A stretch of 64,000 nt of DNA from JASHUC01 sp963849095 (GCA_963849095.1 CAWKGA010000005.1:62001-126000); one strand, 5' to 3'. Positions 53,920 to 63,143 are shown, counted from the first letter of the stretch. Notes: generated from the sequence alone by a model not told the origin. Program-made: numbers and translations.

Positions 53920-54549
53920 ATGCGTAAGTTTTGGATAGGGTCGGCCGTGCTGCTCGCACTGCTGCTCGCGGGCTGCGGCTACAACAGTTTCCAGTCGCAG
54001 GATGAGCAGGTGAAGTCGGCGTGGTCGGAGGTGCTCAATCAGTACCAGCGGCGCGCGGATCTCGTCCCGAACCTCGTGAATACCGTCAAGGGATACGCTG
54101 CCCAGGAGCAGAAGATCTTCATCGACGTTGCCGAGGCGCGGAGCAGAGTCGGCAGCATTCAGGCGACTCCGGCGCTCATCAACGATCCCCAGGCGTTCGC
54201 GAAATTCCAGGCCGCCCAGGGCCAGCTCACGGGCGCGCTCTCGAGGCTCCTCGCCGTCTCGGAGAACTATCCGCAGCTGAAGTCGGATCAGAACTTCCGC
54301 GATCTGCAGGCGCAGCTCGAGGGCACGGAGAACCGCATCACCGTCGCGCGCAATCGCTACATCCGCGCGGTTCAAGCCTACAACGTCACGGTACGCAGCT
54401 TCCCGACGAATCTCACGGCCAAGATGTTCGGGTACAGCGTGAAGCCGAACTTCAGCGTGGACAACGAGGCGCAGATCTCCAGGCCGCCGACGGTGAATTT
54501 CGCGCCCGCTGCGCCTTCCGCCCCGGCTGGAGCTGCGGGCGGTCAGTGA
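53920..54549 (+). CDS. lemA: LemA family lipoprotein
   Basis: 209 aa from ATG 53920 with GGAG upstream. Signal/lipobox LLLAGC, then the long antiparallel helices of LemA: QVKSAWSEVLNQYQRRADLV, PNLVNTVKGYAAQE and RYIRAVQAYNVTVRSFP. LemA proteins are envelope proteins of unclear activity, commonly encoded with TPM-domain proteins as here. Coupled to the next gene by a GTGA overlap. C-terminus is Pro/Ala-rich. Confidence 0.92.
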   Translation: MRKFWIGSAVLLALLLAGCGYNSFQSQDEQVKSAWSEVLNQYQRRADLVPNLVNTVKGYAAQEQKIFIDVAEARSRVGSIQATPALINDPQAFAKFQAAQGQLTGALSRLLAVSENYPQLKSDQNFRDLQAQLEGTENRITVARNRYIRAVQAYNVTVRSFPTNLTAKMFGYSVKPNFSVDNEAQISRPPTVNFAPAAPSAPAGAAGGQ

Positions 54550-55448
54550 GCGACAGGCGTTCACGCGCGGCCTCGTTCCTCGGGGCGCTGCTGCTGCTCG
54601 CGTGGACGCTCGGTGCCGCATCGCCCGCCGCGGCGGATGTGGCGGTTCCGCCTCTCACCGCGCGCGTGACGGATCTCACCGGGACGCTGACCGCGGAGCA
54701 AACTGAGACTCTCGAGCAGAGTCTTCAGGCGCTCGAGGCGAGCAAGGGAAGCCAGCTCGCGGTGCTGATCGTGCCCACGACCGCGCCCGAGACCATCGAG
54801 CAGTACGGCATTCGCGTCGCCGAGCAGTGGAAGCTCGGGCGCAAGAACGTGGACGACGGCGCGATCCTCCTCGTTGCCAAGAACGACCGGGCGGTCCGGA
54901 TCGAGGTCGGGTACGGTCTCGAGGGCGCGCTCAACGACGCCACGTGCGAACGCATCGTGAGCGAGATCATCGTGCCGCGGTTCCAGCAAGGCGACTTCTA
55001 CGGCGGCATCAGCGCCGGCCTCGACCGGATGATCGGAGTAGTCAACGGCGAGCCGCTGCCTCCGCCGCCGCCTGAAACGTCGCCGCGCCGCCACGGGGGA
55101 CGGTCCATTGGGCCCATCTTCCTGCTCGCGGCTCTGGTCCTGGGCGGCCTCGCGCGCTCCACGCTGGGTAAGTTTCCGGGCGCGATCGTCACGGGTGGTG
55201 TTCTCGGCTTTCTCGCATGGCTGTTCGTGGGCGCGGCCGCGATTGCGGTCGGCGCGGGCCTCATCGGCTTTCTGTTCACGCTGTTCGGCGGAGGCATGGC
55301 CGGTCCGATGATGATGGGCGGCATGGGCGGGGGCTTCCGTGGCGGCGGAGGGTTCGGCGGCTTCGGTGGCGGATTTGGAGGCGGAGGCGGGGGCTTCAGC
55401 GGGGGCGGCGGGGGCTTCGGCGGCGGCGGGGCCTCGGGCAGTTGGTAG
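54546..55448 (+). CDS. TPM domain protein (YgcG-like), membrane-anchored
   Basis: 300 aa from GTG 54546; a longer open frame upstream overlaps lemA in another phase and is rejected. Signal peptide, then a TPM domain (about 38-170): VTDLTGTLTAEQTETLEQSL, GRKNVDDGAILLVAKNDRAV, VGYGLEGALNDATCERI. Two or three transmembrane helices follow, and the tail is almost only Gly/Phe/Ser. TPM domains are linked to photosystem repair phosphatase-like folds, but the bacterial role is unclear. Always neighbours of LemA in many genomes, fitting this operon. Confidence 0.88.
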   Translation: MSDRRSRAASFLGALLLLAWTLGAASPAAADVAVPPLTARVTDLTGTLTAEQTETLEQSLQALEASKGSQLAVLIVPTTAPETIEQYGIRVAEQWKLGRKNVDDGAILLVAKNDRAVRIEVGYGLEGALNDATCERIVSEIIVPRFQQGDFYGGISAGLDRMIGVVNGEPLPPPPPETSPRRHGGRSIGPIFLLAALVLGGLARSTLGKFPGAIVTGGVLGFLAWLFVGAAAIAVGAGLIGFLFTLFGGGMAGPMMMGGMGGGFRGGGGFGGFGGGFGGGGGGFSGGGGGFGGGGASGSW

Positions 55449-55450
55449 CG

Positions 55451-55948
55451 ATGAGCCTCGGACGCTTGGTCAGGCATCTGTTCACAACGCATTGGCGAGT
55501 CCGGTGGGTCTTTCCGCGCGCGGCCCTCGAGGCGATCGAACGCGCGATCCGGGAGAGCAGGACGCAGCACGTCGGCGAGATCCGCTTCGCCGTGGAAGGT
55601 GCGCTGCACGGCGCGCGGCTCTATCACGGACAGTCGCCCCGCGAGCGCGCGATCGAGGTGTTCTCGCTGCTGCGCATGTGGGACACCGAGCACCGCAACG
55701 GCGTGCTGATCTACCTGCTGCTGGCCGACCGTGCCGTCGAGATCGTCGCGGACCGCGGCGCGCATGCCCGGATCGGCTCGGAAGGCTGGGAAGGGATTTG
55801 CTGCAAGATGCAGGCCGCCTTCAGAGAGGGAAGGTACGAGGCCGGCGCGATCGCCGGCATTCAAATGGTGACGGCCTGCCTGGCGGAGCATTTCCCCGCT
55901 CGCGCAAGCGAGCGCAACGAGCTGCCTGACGCTCCGGCGGTGCTGTAG
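55451..55948 (+). CDS. Second TPM domain protein
   Basis: 165 aa from ATG 55451, two bases after the previous stop. No signal peptide. The TPM-like core is IERAIRESRTQHVGEIRFAV, with ERAIEVFSLLRMWDTEHRNG and LADRAVEIVADRG. This is the cytoplasmic-type TPM partner usually seen with LemA and a YgcG-like protein, completing the three-gene set. Function is unknown. Confidence 0.85.
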   Translation: MSLGRLVRHLFTTHWRVRWVFPRAALEAIERAIRESRTQHVGEIRFAVEGALHGARLYHGQSPRERAIEVFSLLRMWDTEHRNGVLIYLLLADRAVEIVADRGAHARIGSEGWEGICCKMQAAFREGRYEAGAIAGIQMVTACLAEHFPARASERNELPDAPAVL

Positions 55949-56064
55949 CGGAACCCGCGCGTCGCGCCGACCCGAAGCGGCGCCCTGACACCATTGCGGC
56001 GTCCGCGTATCGGGCACGGCCCGTCCTCGTGACGCAGGGGCAAGCCAGACGGAGGCCCCTTATC

Positions 56065-56184
56065 TTTCGGAATATCAGTAATTAGTTTGACCTGAGACGT
56101 CGTTGAGACTATATTTCTGATATTACGAATTTATAGCCTTTCAGAGGCACCTAAATGGTAAATTTCCAGTATTCCGAAATACTG
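56065..56184. promoter_or_regulatory. hipBA control region with three related operator-like sites
   Basis: The AT-rich leader holds TTTCGGAATATCAG (56065-56078) and an inverted copy CTGATATTACGAA (56117-56129, reading TTCGTAATATCAG on the other strand). A third relative is CAGTATTCCGAAATACTG (56167-56184), a palindrome with perfect 7-bp arms and a 4-nt spacer, lying over the first hipB codons. HipB antitoxins bind inverted repeats near their own promoter, so these are candidate autoregulatory operators. Confidence 0.6.
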
Positions 56185-56406
56185 CTTCGCTCCTTGCAAG
56201 ACCTTGGCCGAGCCATCCGGGAAAAACGTAAGGCCAGCCACCTGCGAATCGACGATGCCGCGGCCCTCTGTGGCGTATCCGTGGACCTTCTCTCTCGATT
56301 GGAAAACGGCAAATCGGGAGTCGCCACCGATCGGGTGCTCAAGGTCCTCGACGGCCTCGGTTTGGCAATGCTCGTCATCGACAAGGGCGAGCTTGCACGA
56401 CGATGA
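56155..56406 (+). CDS. hipB: HipB-like XRE-family antitoxin
   Basis: 83 aa helix-turn-helix protein: LGRAIREKRKASHLRIDDAA followed by the recognition segment GVSVDLLSRLENGKSG. It normally binds HipA and represses the operon. The stop overlaps hipA by 4 bp (ATGA). It is flanked upstream by a repeated AT-rich site array. The region is more AT-rich than surrounding operons, in keeping with an acquired module. Confidence 0.88.
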   Translation: MVNFQYSEILLRSLQDLGRAIREKRKASHLRIDDAAALCGVSVDLLSRLENGKSGVATDRVLKVLDGLGLAMLVIDKGELARR

Positions 56407-57717
56407 GCCTGCACGAATTGAACGTGTTTGATTCGACCGCCCGGGTCGGAACGGTCGGATATGAGTCTCTCGACGAGCGTTTTTCATTCCAATACACGGA
56501 TGAATGGTGCAAACGGGCCGCCTCATACTCAATCTCACCCCACATCCTGACGTTCGGGGCCGGATGCATCGTCGGGTACCGTGCGGCGATTCCTGGAAAA
56601 TCTTCTCCCCGAAGGCCGTGCCCTCGACATCGTCTCGACGACGCTGCAGGTGTCCAAGAACAATGTTTACGGCTTGATCCGTGAGCTCGGCCAGGAAACC
56701 TCGGGAGCGCTTTCGTTCAGGGCGCAAGACGCAACGCAGGTCGAAGCAACCACCCGCCGGGAAATCCCTGAGCAGGAGCTCAAGCAACGTATCGACGAGC
56801 GAGCACACATTCCGTTCGCGGTCTGGGACAGCCGCGTGCGAATGTCGATTGCCGGGTACCAGGACAAGCTCGCGGTTTACCTGGACCAGGATAATCGAAT
56901 GTACCTCGTCGAGGGTGAGCTCGCCTCCACGCATATTCTAAAACCCGAATCCGCCGACAATCGATTACCGATGCTCGTCGCGAACGAGCATTTCAGCATG
57001 AGCCTTGCGCGCCGGCTGGGGCTTTCCGTTGCATCCGTATCGATCTCGCGCGTACCCGATCCCATATTGATCGTCGAACGGTTCGATCGCGTGCGCGAGA
57101 CACCACAGCACGTGCGCCGCCTGCACGTCATCGACAGCTGCCAGGCGCTCAACTTCCCCGTCTCATATAAGTATGAGCGCAACTTCGGATCCGGACGCGA
57201 CGTTCGGGACATCCGTGACGGCGTCAGTTTCAGCCGATTATTTTCCGTCGCCGACCATACGGTCGAAAAGGCCGTCACTCGCCTCGGACTGTTGCGCTGG
57301 GGGCTCTTCCAATACCTCATCGGAAACTCCGACGCTCACGGCAAGAACATCTCTTTTTTTTGCAACCCCGCAGGACTTGCGCTCGCGCCGTATTACGATC
57401 TGGTCAGCGTCGTGCAATACGACAGCCTCGACCACGAGCTGGCAATGGCATTCGGCGATGAATTCGAGCTGGATCGAATACGTCCCTACGATTGGGCCGA
57501 ATTCGCTGCGCGAACGGGAATTCCGCGCAGCCTGCTCGCTCGAGAGATGCGACGAATCGGAGCGCGGGCAAGCGAGGCCGCCGCCCTGCAAGCCGCGGAG
57601 CCCGCCTACCAACGGGAAGAGAGCGTCTTCGTTGCGCGTATAGCCGAATTTGTTCGACGCCAGGCCACGAGGCTCACCGACACGGCATCCCGGGTGACAT
57701 CCCTCGATCTCGACTGA
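56403..57717 (+). pseudogene. hipA: HipA-like serine/threonine kinase toxin, frameshifted
   Basis: The N-terminal part is in the phase of ATG 56403 (FSFQYTDEW, the HipA_N core) up to about PHILTFG. The rest continues in the next phase with TVRRFLENLLPEGRAL, SIAGYQDKLAVYL, the catalytic loop GNSDAHGKN and YDLVS, ending at 57717. Removing one G from the GGGG at 56556-56559 would join both parts to a 437-residue HipA of normal length. As written, translation from ATG 56403 ends at 56684 and only an N-terminally shortened product could start internally at GTG 56581. All kinase residues are in the downstream piece. HipA relatives phosphorylate targets such as GltX and cause growth arrest. Confidence 0.85.
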
Positions 57718-57791
57718 GGTCTTGCCAGACGCGCAGAATGCAGTTCCCAGCTGTCGACACACTGATTCCAACGAAGGGCGAGGGTTCGAAC

Positions 57792-59364
57792 ATGAAGAGC
57801 ACCTGGGCAGTTTCAATGATGGCGCTCGCACTGGCTGCTGCGGCCGCGCCGGCACCGGCGCTGGCGCAGATTGCGCAGGCGCGCGTCACGGGCGGCAGGG
57901 TCGCGGGGACGATCATGACCGGCGTCGCGGAGTTCAAGGGCATCCCGTTCGCGGCGCCGCCCGTGGGCTCCCTACGCTGGAAGGCACCCCAGCCGGTCAA
58001 GCCCTGGCCGGGGGTCCGGCAGACCATCGCGTTCGGCCCGGCCTGCATGCAAGATCCCACGGCACTCAGTCGCCAGGCCCCCGGGACCTCCCAGAGCGAA
58101 GACTGTCTGTATCTGAACGTCTGGACTCCCGCCAAGACATCCCGCGAGAGATTGCCGGTGATCGCTTGGATCTACGGCGGCGGCTTCACCGGTGGGATGA
58201 CGAGCGCGCCACTCTATGACGGTGCCCACTTCGCCGCGAACGGGGTGGTGTTCGTCAGCATCTCTTACAGGGTGGGTGCACTGGGTTTCCTCGCAACGCC
58301 GGCGCTCAGCCGAGAAAGCGGTCACGGGTCCGGCGCCTACGGCCTGCTCGACCAGATCGCCGGACTCAAATGGATTCACGCGAACATCACAAGGTTCGGT
58401 GGCGATCCGTCCGAGGTGACCGTGCTGGGTCATTCGGCGGGAGCCATCTCGGTCAGCATGCTGGCCGGTTCGCCGCTCACCAGGGGCCTGTTTCGTGGCG
58501 TGATCTCGGAGAGCGGCGCGAGCTTCACGCCGCCGGAGGATTCGCCATGGGCCGGGGCCGGCGTTCAGACGCTGCGCATGTCCGAGGCCGCCGGTGAGGC
58601 ATGGCTTCAGAGCCTCGGCGCCCCGACCCTGGCCGAGGCGCGGGCGCTGCCCGCCGATCAATTGGTGGCAGCGCAACGAGCCAGAGGGGGTCCGCGCTTC
58701 TGGCCGCCGGTTCGACGGCTACGTGATCACCGGCGACCAGTATCGGCTCTGGCGCGAGGGTCGCTTCAATGACACGCCGATTCTGGTCGGTGACGTTTCG
58801 GATGAGTCGGGAGGCTTCGGCGTCCGCAAGACCGATCCGGCCGCCTTCGAGAGGGAGGTGCGCCAAGGCTATGGGAAAGAGGCGGATGCCATTCTGGCAG
58901 TCTATCCGCATGCGACCGACGTACAGGCGACCCGCTCCGGTACGCAGCTGCGCAGCGACACCACGTTCGATTGGGACCAGTACACGTGGGCGCGTTTGGA
59001 GGCGTCGAACGGCAGGCACAAGGCCTACGTTTACTACTTCGACCGGCCGAGTGCGCGGGACCCGAACGGCTCGGGTCACGGGCAGGAGGTGGGGTACGTA
59101 TTCGGCAATCTCGGAGTTCTCGGACGCCCTCCGCCAACGGCGGAGGACCGGGCCCTTTCCGAGCAGATGCAGGGCTACTGGGTGAACTTCGCGACCCGGG
59201 GCGATCCGAACGGCCCGGGCCTGCCGCAATGGCCGGCTTTCACCGCAGCCGATCCGCTCGTGATGCGGTTCGGCGTCAATCCGGGGCCAGCCCCCATCCC
59301 CAACCAGGACAGGCTGAAAGTGCTCGACGCCTACTATGCTTGGCGGCGGGCCGGCTCAAACTGA
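57792..59364 (+). pseudogene. Second type B carboxylesterase, frameshifted
   Basis: Starts at ATG 57792 with signal peptide ending in APALAQ. The first phase carries FKGIPFAAPPVGSLRW, EDCLYLNVWTP, IYGGGFTGG and nucleophile Ser215 in GHSAGAISVS, but reaches a stop at 58772. The next phase continues with FDGYVITGDQYRLWREGRFN, GHGQEVGYVFGN (probable catalytic His) and a stop at 59364. The break lies between about 58683 (GGGGG run) and 58711, judged by alignment to the esterase at 52.2 kb, whose equivalent reads GPVFDGHVLPG. The joined product would be about 523 aa. It is either decaying after duplication or affected by a sequencing error. Confidence 0.82.
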
Positions 59365-59547
59365 AGGCCTGGCCGCACCCACGCTGCGGTCGCGCATCGG
59401 TGTGCCACGGCGGAAAATATGATGTGCCAGGCCGGTGAGGCGCTGGCCTTCCCGGAGCGCGAGCCACCGTGGGAAGTCCCGGCGGGCTCTGGACATGCGA
59501 CGGGGTTCGGCGTTCAATCGAGGGTTGACGACGAGCCGGGAGGGTCA

Positions 59548-61281
59548 TTGAGCAGATCGTTTTTGATACATCGCGATTCGGCGGCCGACGAAGCCTATCT
59601 TGCCACGGCGACGAGTGGGCGCGCGCTACTCGCACATTCGATGCTGAACAAGGGAACCGCGTTCACGGAAGAGGAGCGCCGCGCGTTCGGTCTCGATGGG
59701 TTGCTGCCTCCCGCCGTCTCGACGCTGGAAGCGCAGCTGGACCGCTTCTACGGCAATTACCGCAAGAAGACCTCGGATCTCGAGCGCTACGCGTTCCTGA
59801 TTGCGCTTCAAGACCACAACGAGATCGCGTTCTACGGGTTGGTCAGCAAGCACCTCAAGGAGATGATGCCGATCATCTACACCCCGGTGGTTGGCGCTGC
59901 CTGTCAGGCGTACAGCCGCCTCTATCACCGTCCGCGCGGGCTCTATATCTCCTACCCGCAGCGGGACAAGATCGGTGAGGTACTCGGAAGCGTCGATGAC
60001 GATATCGAGGTGATTTGCGTCACCGACGGGGAGCGCATCCTCGGACTGGGAGATCTCGGTATCGGCGGCATGGGCATTCCGGTGGGGAAGCTTTCGCTCT
60101 ATACCGTGTGCGCGGGGATCCACCCGGCCGCGACTTTGCCCATCTATCTCGACGCCGGAACCAATAACCGGGACCTACTGAAGGATCCGGAGTATCTCGG
60201 ATGGCGCCACGAGCGGGTGCGCGGAGCAGACTACGACGCGTTCGTCGAAGCGTTCGTCAGCGCCGTGCGGAAGCGGTTTCCGCACGTGCTCCTGCAATGG
60301 GAGGACTTTGCAAAGAACAACGCCTCACGCCTGCTCGAGCGCTATGGCAAACGAGTCTGTTCCTTCAACGACGATATCCAGGGTACCGGCGCCGTAACGT
60401 TGGCCGCCGCCATGGCCGCCACAGCGGTTACGCGCACGAAGATGAGCGAACAGCGTGTGGTCCTCCTGGGGGCGGGCTCGGCGGCCGTGGGTATTGCAGG
60501 CCAGATCGTCACGGCCATGGAGACGGACGGCCTGTCGGTTGCCGAGGCAAGAACCCGAGTGTGGCTCGTCGACAGCCAGGGGCTGGTACACGACGGGCGT
60601 CGCGATCTGGATGCGTCGAAGAGACTTTATGCGCAACCGGCCGAGCGCGCTCGCGGTTGGAGCCAGGTTGAGGCACCGACGCTGCTCGATGTCGTGCGCC
60701 ACGTGAAACCGACGATCTTGATCGGGACCGCCGCGCTGGCGGGTGCTTTCGACGAGCAGATCGTGCGCGAAATGGCTCGTCACGTCGAGCGTCCCGTGAT
60801 ATTCCCGCTCTCCAATCCCACGTCGAAGTGTGAGGTGCTGCCTGCGGACGCTATCCGGTGGACCGAAGGACGTGCGGTGGTGGCGACCGGCAGCCCGTTC
60901 GATCCCGTCGAATACGGCGGCCGGCGCTTCGAGATTGCCCAGTGCAACAACGCCTATATCTTTCCTGGGGTAGGCCTTGGCGTGATTGCCGTTGAGGCAC
61001 CGCGCATCACCGATGGAATGTTCGTGGCGGCGGCGCGCGCGTTGAGCGAGCTCGCGCCCGTGCGTCGGAACCCCGAAGCGCCGCTCCTGCCACCCCCGGG
61101 TGAGGTGCGCGCCGTATCGCGCCAAGTGGCGACTGCCGTCGCACGCGAGGCGCAGCGCGAAGGGGTGGTGGAAGGTTTGAGCGACGCGGAGATGGAACGG
61201 CGGATCGTCGCCAGGATGTGGACACCTCGGTATTTGCCGTACCGGCGCGTGCCGGAAGTCGCAAGTTCCGACGGGGGCTAG
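59548..61281 (+). CDS. maeA: NAD-dependent malic enzyme (oxaloacetate-decarboxylating)
   Basis: 577 aa from TTG 59548 (GGAGGG just upstream), which gives the usual MaeA length; an in-frame ATG at 59419 adds 43 residues unlike the family. LNKGTAFTEEERRAFGL begins the conserved part, MMPIIYTPVVGAACQ and GLGDLGIGGMGIPVGKL are malate/metal regions, SFNDDIQGTGAVTLA holds metal-binding Asp, and VLLGAGSAAVGIAGQI is the NAD motif. It converts malate to pyruvate with CO2 release. It is convergent with a GlxA-type regulator gene 25 bp away. Confidence 0.93.
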   Translation: MSRSFLIHRDSAADEAYLATATSGRALLAHSMLNKGTAFTEEERRAFGLDGLLPPAVSTLEAQLDRFYGNYRKKTSDLERYAFLIALQDHNEIAFYGLVSKHLKEMMPIIYTPVVGAACQAYSRLYHRPRGLYISYPQRDKIGEVLGSVDDDIEVICVTDGERILGLGDLGIGGMGIPVGKLSLYTVCAGIHPAATLPIYLDAGTNNRDLLKDPEYLGWRHERVRGADYDAFVEAFVSAVRKRFPHVLLQWEDFAKNNASRLLERYGKRVCSFNDDIQGTGAVTLAAAMAATAVTRTKMSEQRVVLLGAGSAAVGIAGQIVTAMETDGLSVAEARTRVWLVDSQGLVHDGRRDLDASKRLYAQPAERARGWSQVEAPTLLDVVRHVKPTILIGTAALAGAFDEQIVREMARHVERPVIFPLSNPTSKCEVLPADAIRWTEGRAVVATGSPFDPVEYGGRRFEIAQCNNAYIFPGVGLGVIAVEAPRITDGMFVAAARALSELAPVRRNPEAPLLPPPGEVRAVSRQVATAVAREAQREGVVEGLSDAEMERRIVARMWTPRYLPYRRVPEVASSDGG

Positions 61282-61287
61282 CGCTTC

Positions 61288-61305
61288 AGGGCAGGACGGC
61301 GCCCT
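61288..61305. terminator. Weak hairpin between convergent genes
   Basis: AGGGC (61288-61292) pairs with GCCCT (61301-61305) across an 8-nt loop and is followed by TTCAT. It could end maeA transcription; the stem is short and lacks a real T run. Confidence 0.3.
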
Positions 61306-61306
61306 T

Positions 61307-62392
61307 TCATGCAGTCAGCTCCAGGCCATTGCGGGTCTTGCCGGAGTCAGGGACACGAAAAGAATCGCGATAAAGTCGCGGCGGGATGCCGAAGCGGTGC
61401 CTGAATCGCCGACTGAGCACGTCCGCACTCGCGAAACCCACGGAGGCTGCCACGGCCTCGATCGTGCGCCGGGATGTAGTCAGTCGCTCGCGGGCCACGC
61501 TCAAGCGCAAGCTCTCGACGTACTCGGCCGGCGTGCAGGCGAACGTGGCCGCGAATCGACGGCTGAAGTGACGCGGGCTCAGCCCTGCACGCGCGGCAAG
61601 GATCGCGACGGACAGATCGCGCTCGAGGTGACCCGACATCCACGCCACGAGCTCCGAAAACCCGTCGGCTGCGCGCACTTGATCGCGGAGCGGCTCGGAG
61701 TACTGCTCCTGCCCCCCGGGGCGTTTGAGGTAGACGACCATTTCGCGGGCAACGGCGAGGGCGGTTCGCGGGCCGAGATCCTCTTCGATGAGCGCTAGCG
61801 CGAGATCGATCCCCGCGGTGATACCGCCGGAGGTGTAATAGCGCCCGTCCCTGAGGAACAACGCGTCCCCCTCGACCCGAAGTCGCGGGAAGCGTCGGGC
61901 TATATCGGCCGTGAAACGCCAGTGCGTGGTCACGCGCCGTCCGTCGAGCAGCCCCGTGGGCGCAAGTCCAAAGATTCCGGTACAGACGCAGGCGACGCGC
62001 CGTATGCGCGGCGCGTGCGTGCGCAGCCACGCCGATATGATGGCGTTCGTCTCGGACTCGCGTAGACCCCAACCGCCCGGCACGATGAGTGTATCGAGTG
62101 CCGGTGCATCACTCAGGCAATGTTCCGGCAGCATTTGTACCCCGGACTCCGTCCGGAAGGGTGCTTCCCTGAGTCCGAGGACGTGCAGCACGTAACACCC
62201 TCGGGACTCCTTGCGCGTGAAATCGGCGCGACCGGCACTAGCGAACGCCTCGAGCGGCCCTATGACGTCGACGCCGTTTACGCCGTCGAACCCGATTACC
62301 CCGATGTGTTTGGGACTACGCGGCACGATATTTCCCTCTCTGGCTGCAACATAGCGCGCCCCGTCGGGATGCGGCGGACTTTGTTCCGACAA
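61307..62392 (-). CDS. GlxA family AraC-type transcriptional regulator
   Basis: 361 aa. N-terminal DJ-1/PfpI-like domain (about 28-200: IGVIGFDGVNGVDVIGPLEA, TLIVPGGWG, ACVCTGIFGLA with the nucleophile-elbow-position Cys). C-terminal AraC DNA-binding domain (about 245-340: LSVAILAARAGLSPRHFSRR and VAASVGFASADVLSRRFRHR). GlxA members sense metabolites and activate neighbouring catabolic genes. No obvious target is adjacent besides maeA and the toxin-antitoxin pair. Divergent from phd/PIN. Confidence 0.9.
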   Translation of the reverse strand: MSEQSPPHPDGARYVAAREGNIVPRSPKHIGVIGFDGVNGVDVIGPLEAFASAGRADFTRKESRGCYVLHVLGLREAPFRTESGVQMLPEHCLSDAPALDTLIVPGGWGLRESETNAIISAWLRTHAPRIRRVACVCTGIFGLAPTGLLDGRRVTTHWRFTADIARRFPRLRVEGDALFLRDGRYYTSGGITAGIDLALALIEEDLGPRTALAVAREMVVYLKRPGGQEQYSEPLRDQVRAADGFSELVAWMSGHLERDLSVAILAARAGLSPRHFSRRFAATFACTPAEYVESLRLSVARERLTTSRRTIEAVAASVGFASADVLSRRFRHRFGIPPRLYRDSFRVPDSGKTRNGLELTA

Positions 62393-62482
62393 TTTCGGAC
62401 ACCGAGACTCCAGACCGGTTGCGGCTGCGCGTGCCTGCCAGCGTGCCCGGCTGCGAGGGCCGAACCGCGGTTGCTTTTATAA

Positions 62483-62494
62483 AAATGGCCATTT
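62483..62494. promoter_or_regulatory. Palindromic operator-like site AAATGGCCATTT
   Basis: Perfect 12-bp palindrome in an AT-rich patch 12 bp before the antitoxin start; TATAAA at 62478-62483 could be its -10 element. Placement fits autorepression by the antitoxin. Confidence 0.5.
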
Positions 62495-62505
62495 ATGATA
62501 CATGA

Positions 62506-62745
62506 ATGGACATTTCAGTGACGCAGTTTAAGGCCCGCTGCCTCGACCTGATCCGCAAGGTCGAGAAGAGTCGGGAATCGATCATCATTCGTCGGCACGG
62601 CCGAATCGTGGCGCGCCTGCAAGGAGCTGGCGATGCGTCGGACGAGGACAAGCCCTGGGAGCGGCTACGGGCGCTCGGCGGCCGCGCGCGCATCGAGGCT
62701 GGCGAGTCCGTTTGGCGCGACGAGGACTTCCAGGCTCTGCGTTGA
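62506..62745 (+). CDS. Phd/YefM family antitoxin
   Basis: 79 aa. MDISVTQFKARCLDLIRKVE and IIIRRHGRIVARLQ form the Phd DNA-binding fold; the C-terminal 30 residues (RIEAGESVWRDEDFQALR) would wrap the toxin. ATG 62506 is used; an overlapping ATG at 62502 is out of frame. The stop overlaps the toxin start (TTGA). Confidence 0.87.
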   Translation: MDISVTQFKARCLDLIRKVEKSRESIIIRRHGRIVARLQGAGDASDEDKPWERLRALGGRARIEAGESVWRDEDFQALR

Positions 62746-63143
62746 AGGTCCTTCTCGATACGCACGTTTGGATCTGGTGGCTGCTGCCCGAATCCCCTCT
62801 ACCTCGTCGAGAGTGCGAGGCCCTCGATGAGATCGCGACGGAGCAAGGCATTTGCCTGCCGGCGATATGCCAATGGGAAGCTCAAATGCTCCATGCAAAG
62901 GGGCGCATCGAGCTACCGCTACCGTTTCCGACTTGGCTTAGACGCTCGGCCGCGCGGGACATGTTGACGGTATTACCTCTCGACACGGAGGTGGTGATTG
63001 CCGTCGATGGACTTCCGGCCACGTTCCACGGCGACCCTGCCGACCGTATGGTTGTGGCCACCGCCCGAGCGCACGATTTGCCACTGGCGACGCATGATGA
63101 TGCGATCCGGCGGTCGCGTCTAGCGAGGATCTGGAAGCCATAG
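62742..63143 (+). CDS. PIN domain toxin (VapC-like)
   Basis: 133 aa from TTG 62742 coupled to the antitoxin by 4 bp; the frame is open ten codons upstream but would overlap the antitoxin more. PIN catalytic acids are visible: LLDTHVWIWW (Asp), ICQWEAQML (Glu), HGDPADRMVVATA (Asp) and ATHDDAI (Asp). Such enzymes are Mg-dependent RNases of type II toxin-antitoxin pairs. The gene looks intact. Confidence 0.87.
   Translation: MKVLLDTHVWIWWLLPESPLPRRECEALDEIATEQGICLPAICQWEAQMLHAKGRIELPLPFPTWLRRSAARDMLTVLPLDTEVVIAVDGLPATFHGDPADRMVVATARAHDLPLATHDDAIRRSRLARIWKP

Noticed and set aside
55300..55445. GGN-rich repeat array at the end of the TPM gene
   Set aside because: It simply encodes the Gly-rich tail usual for YgcG-like proteins.
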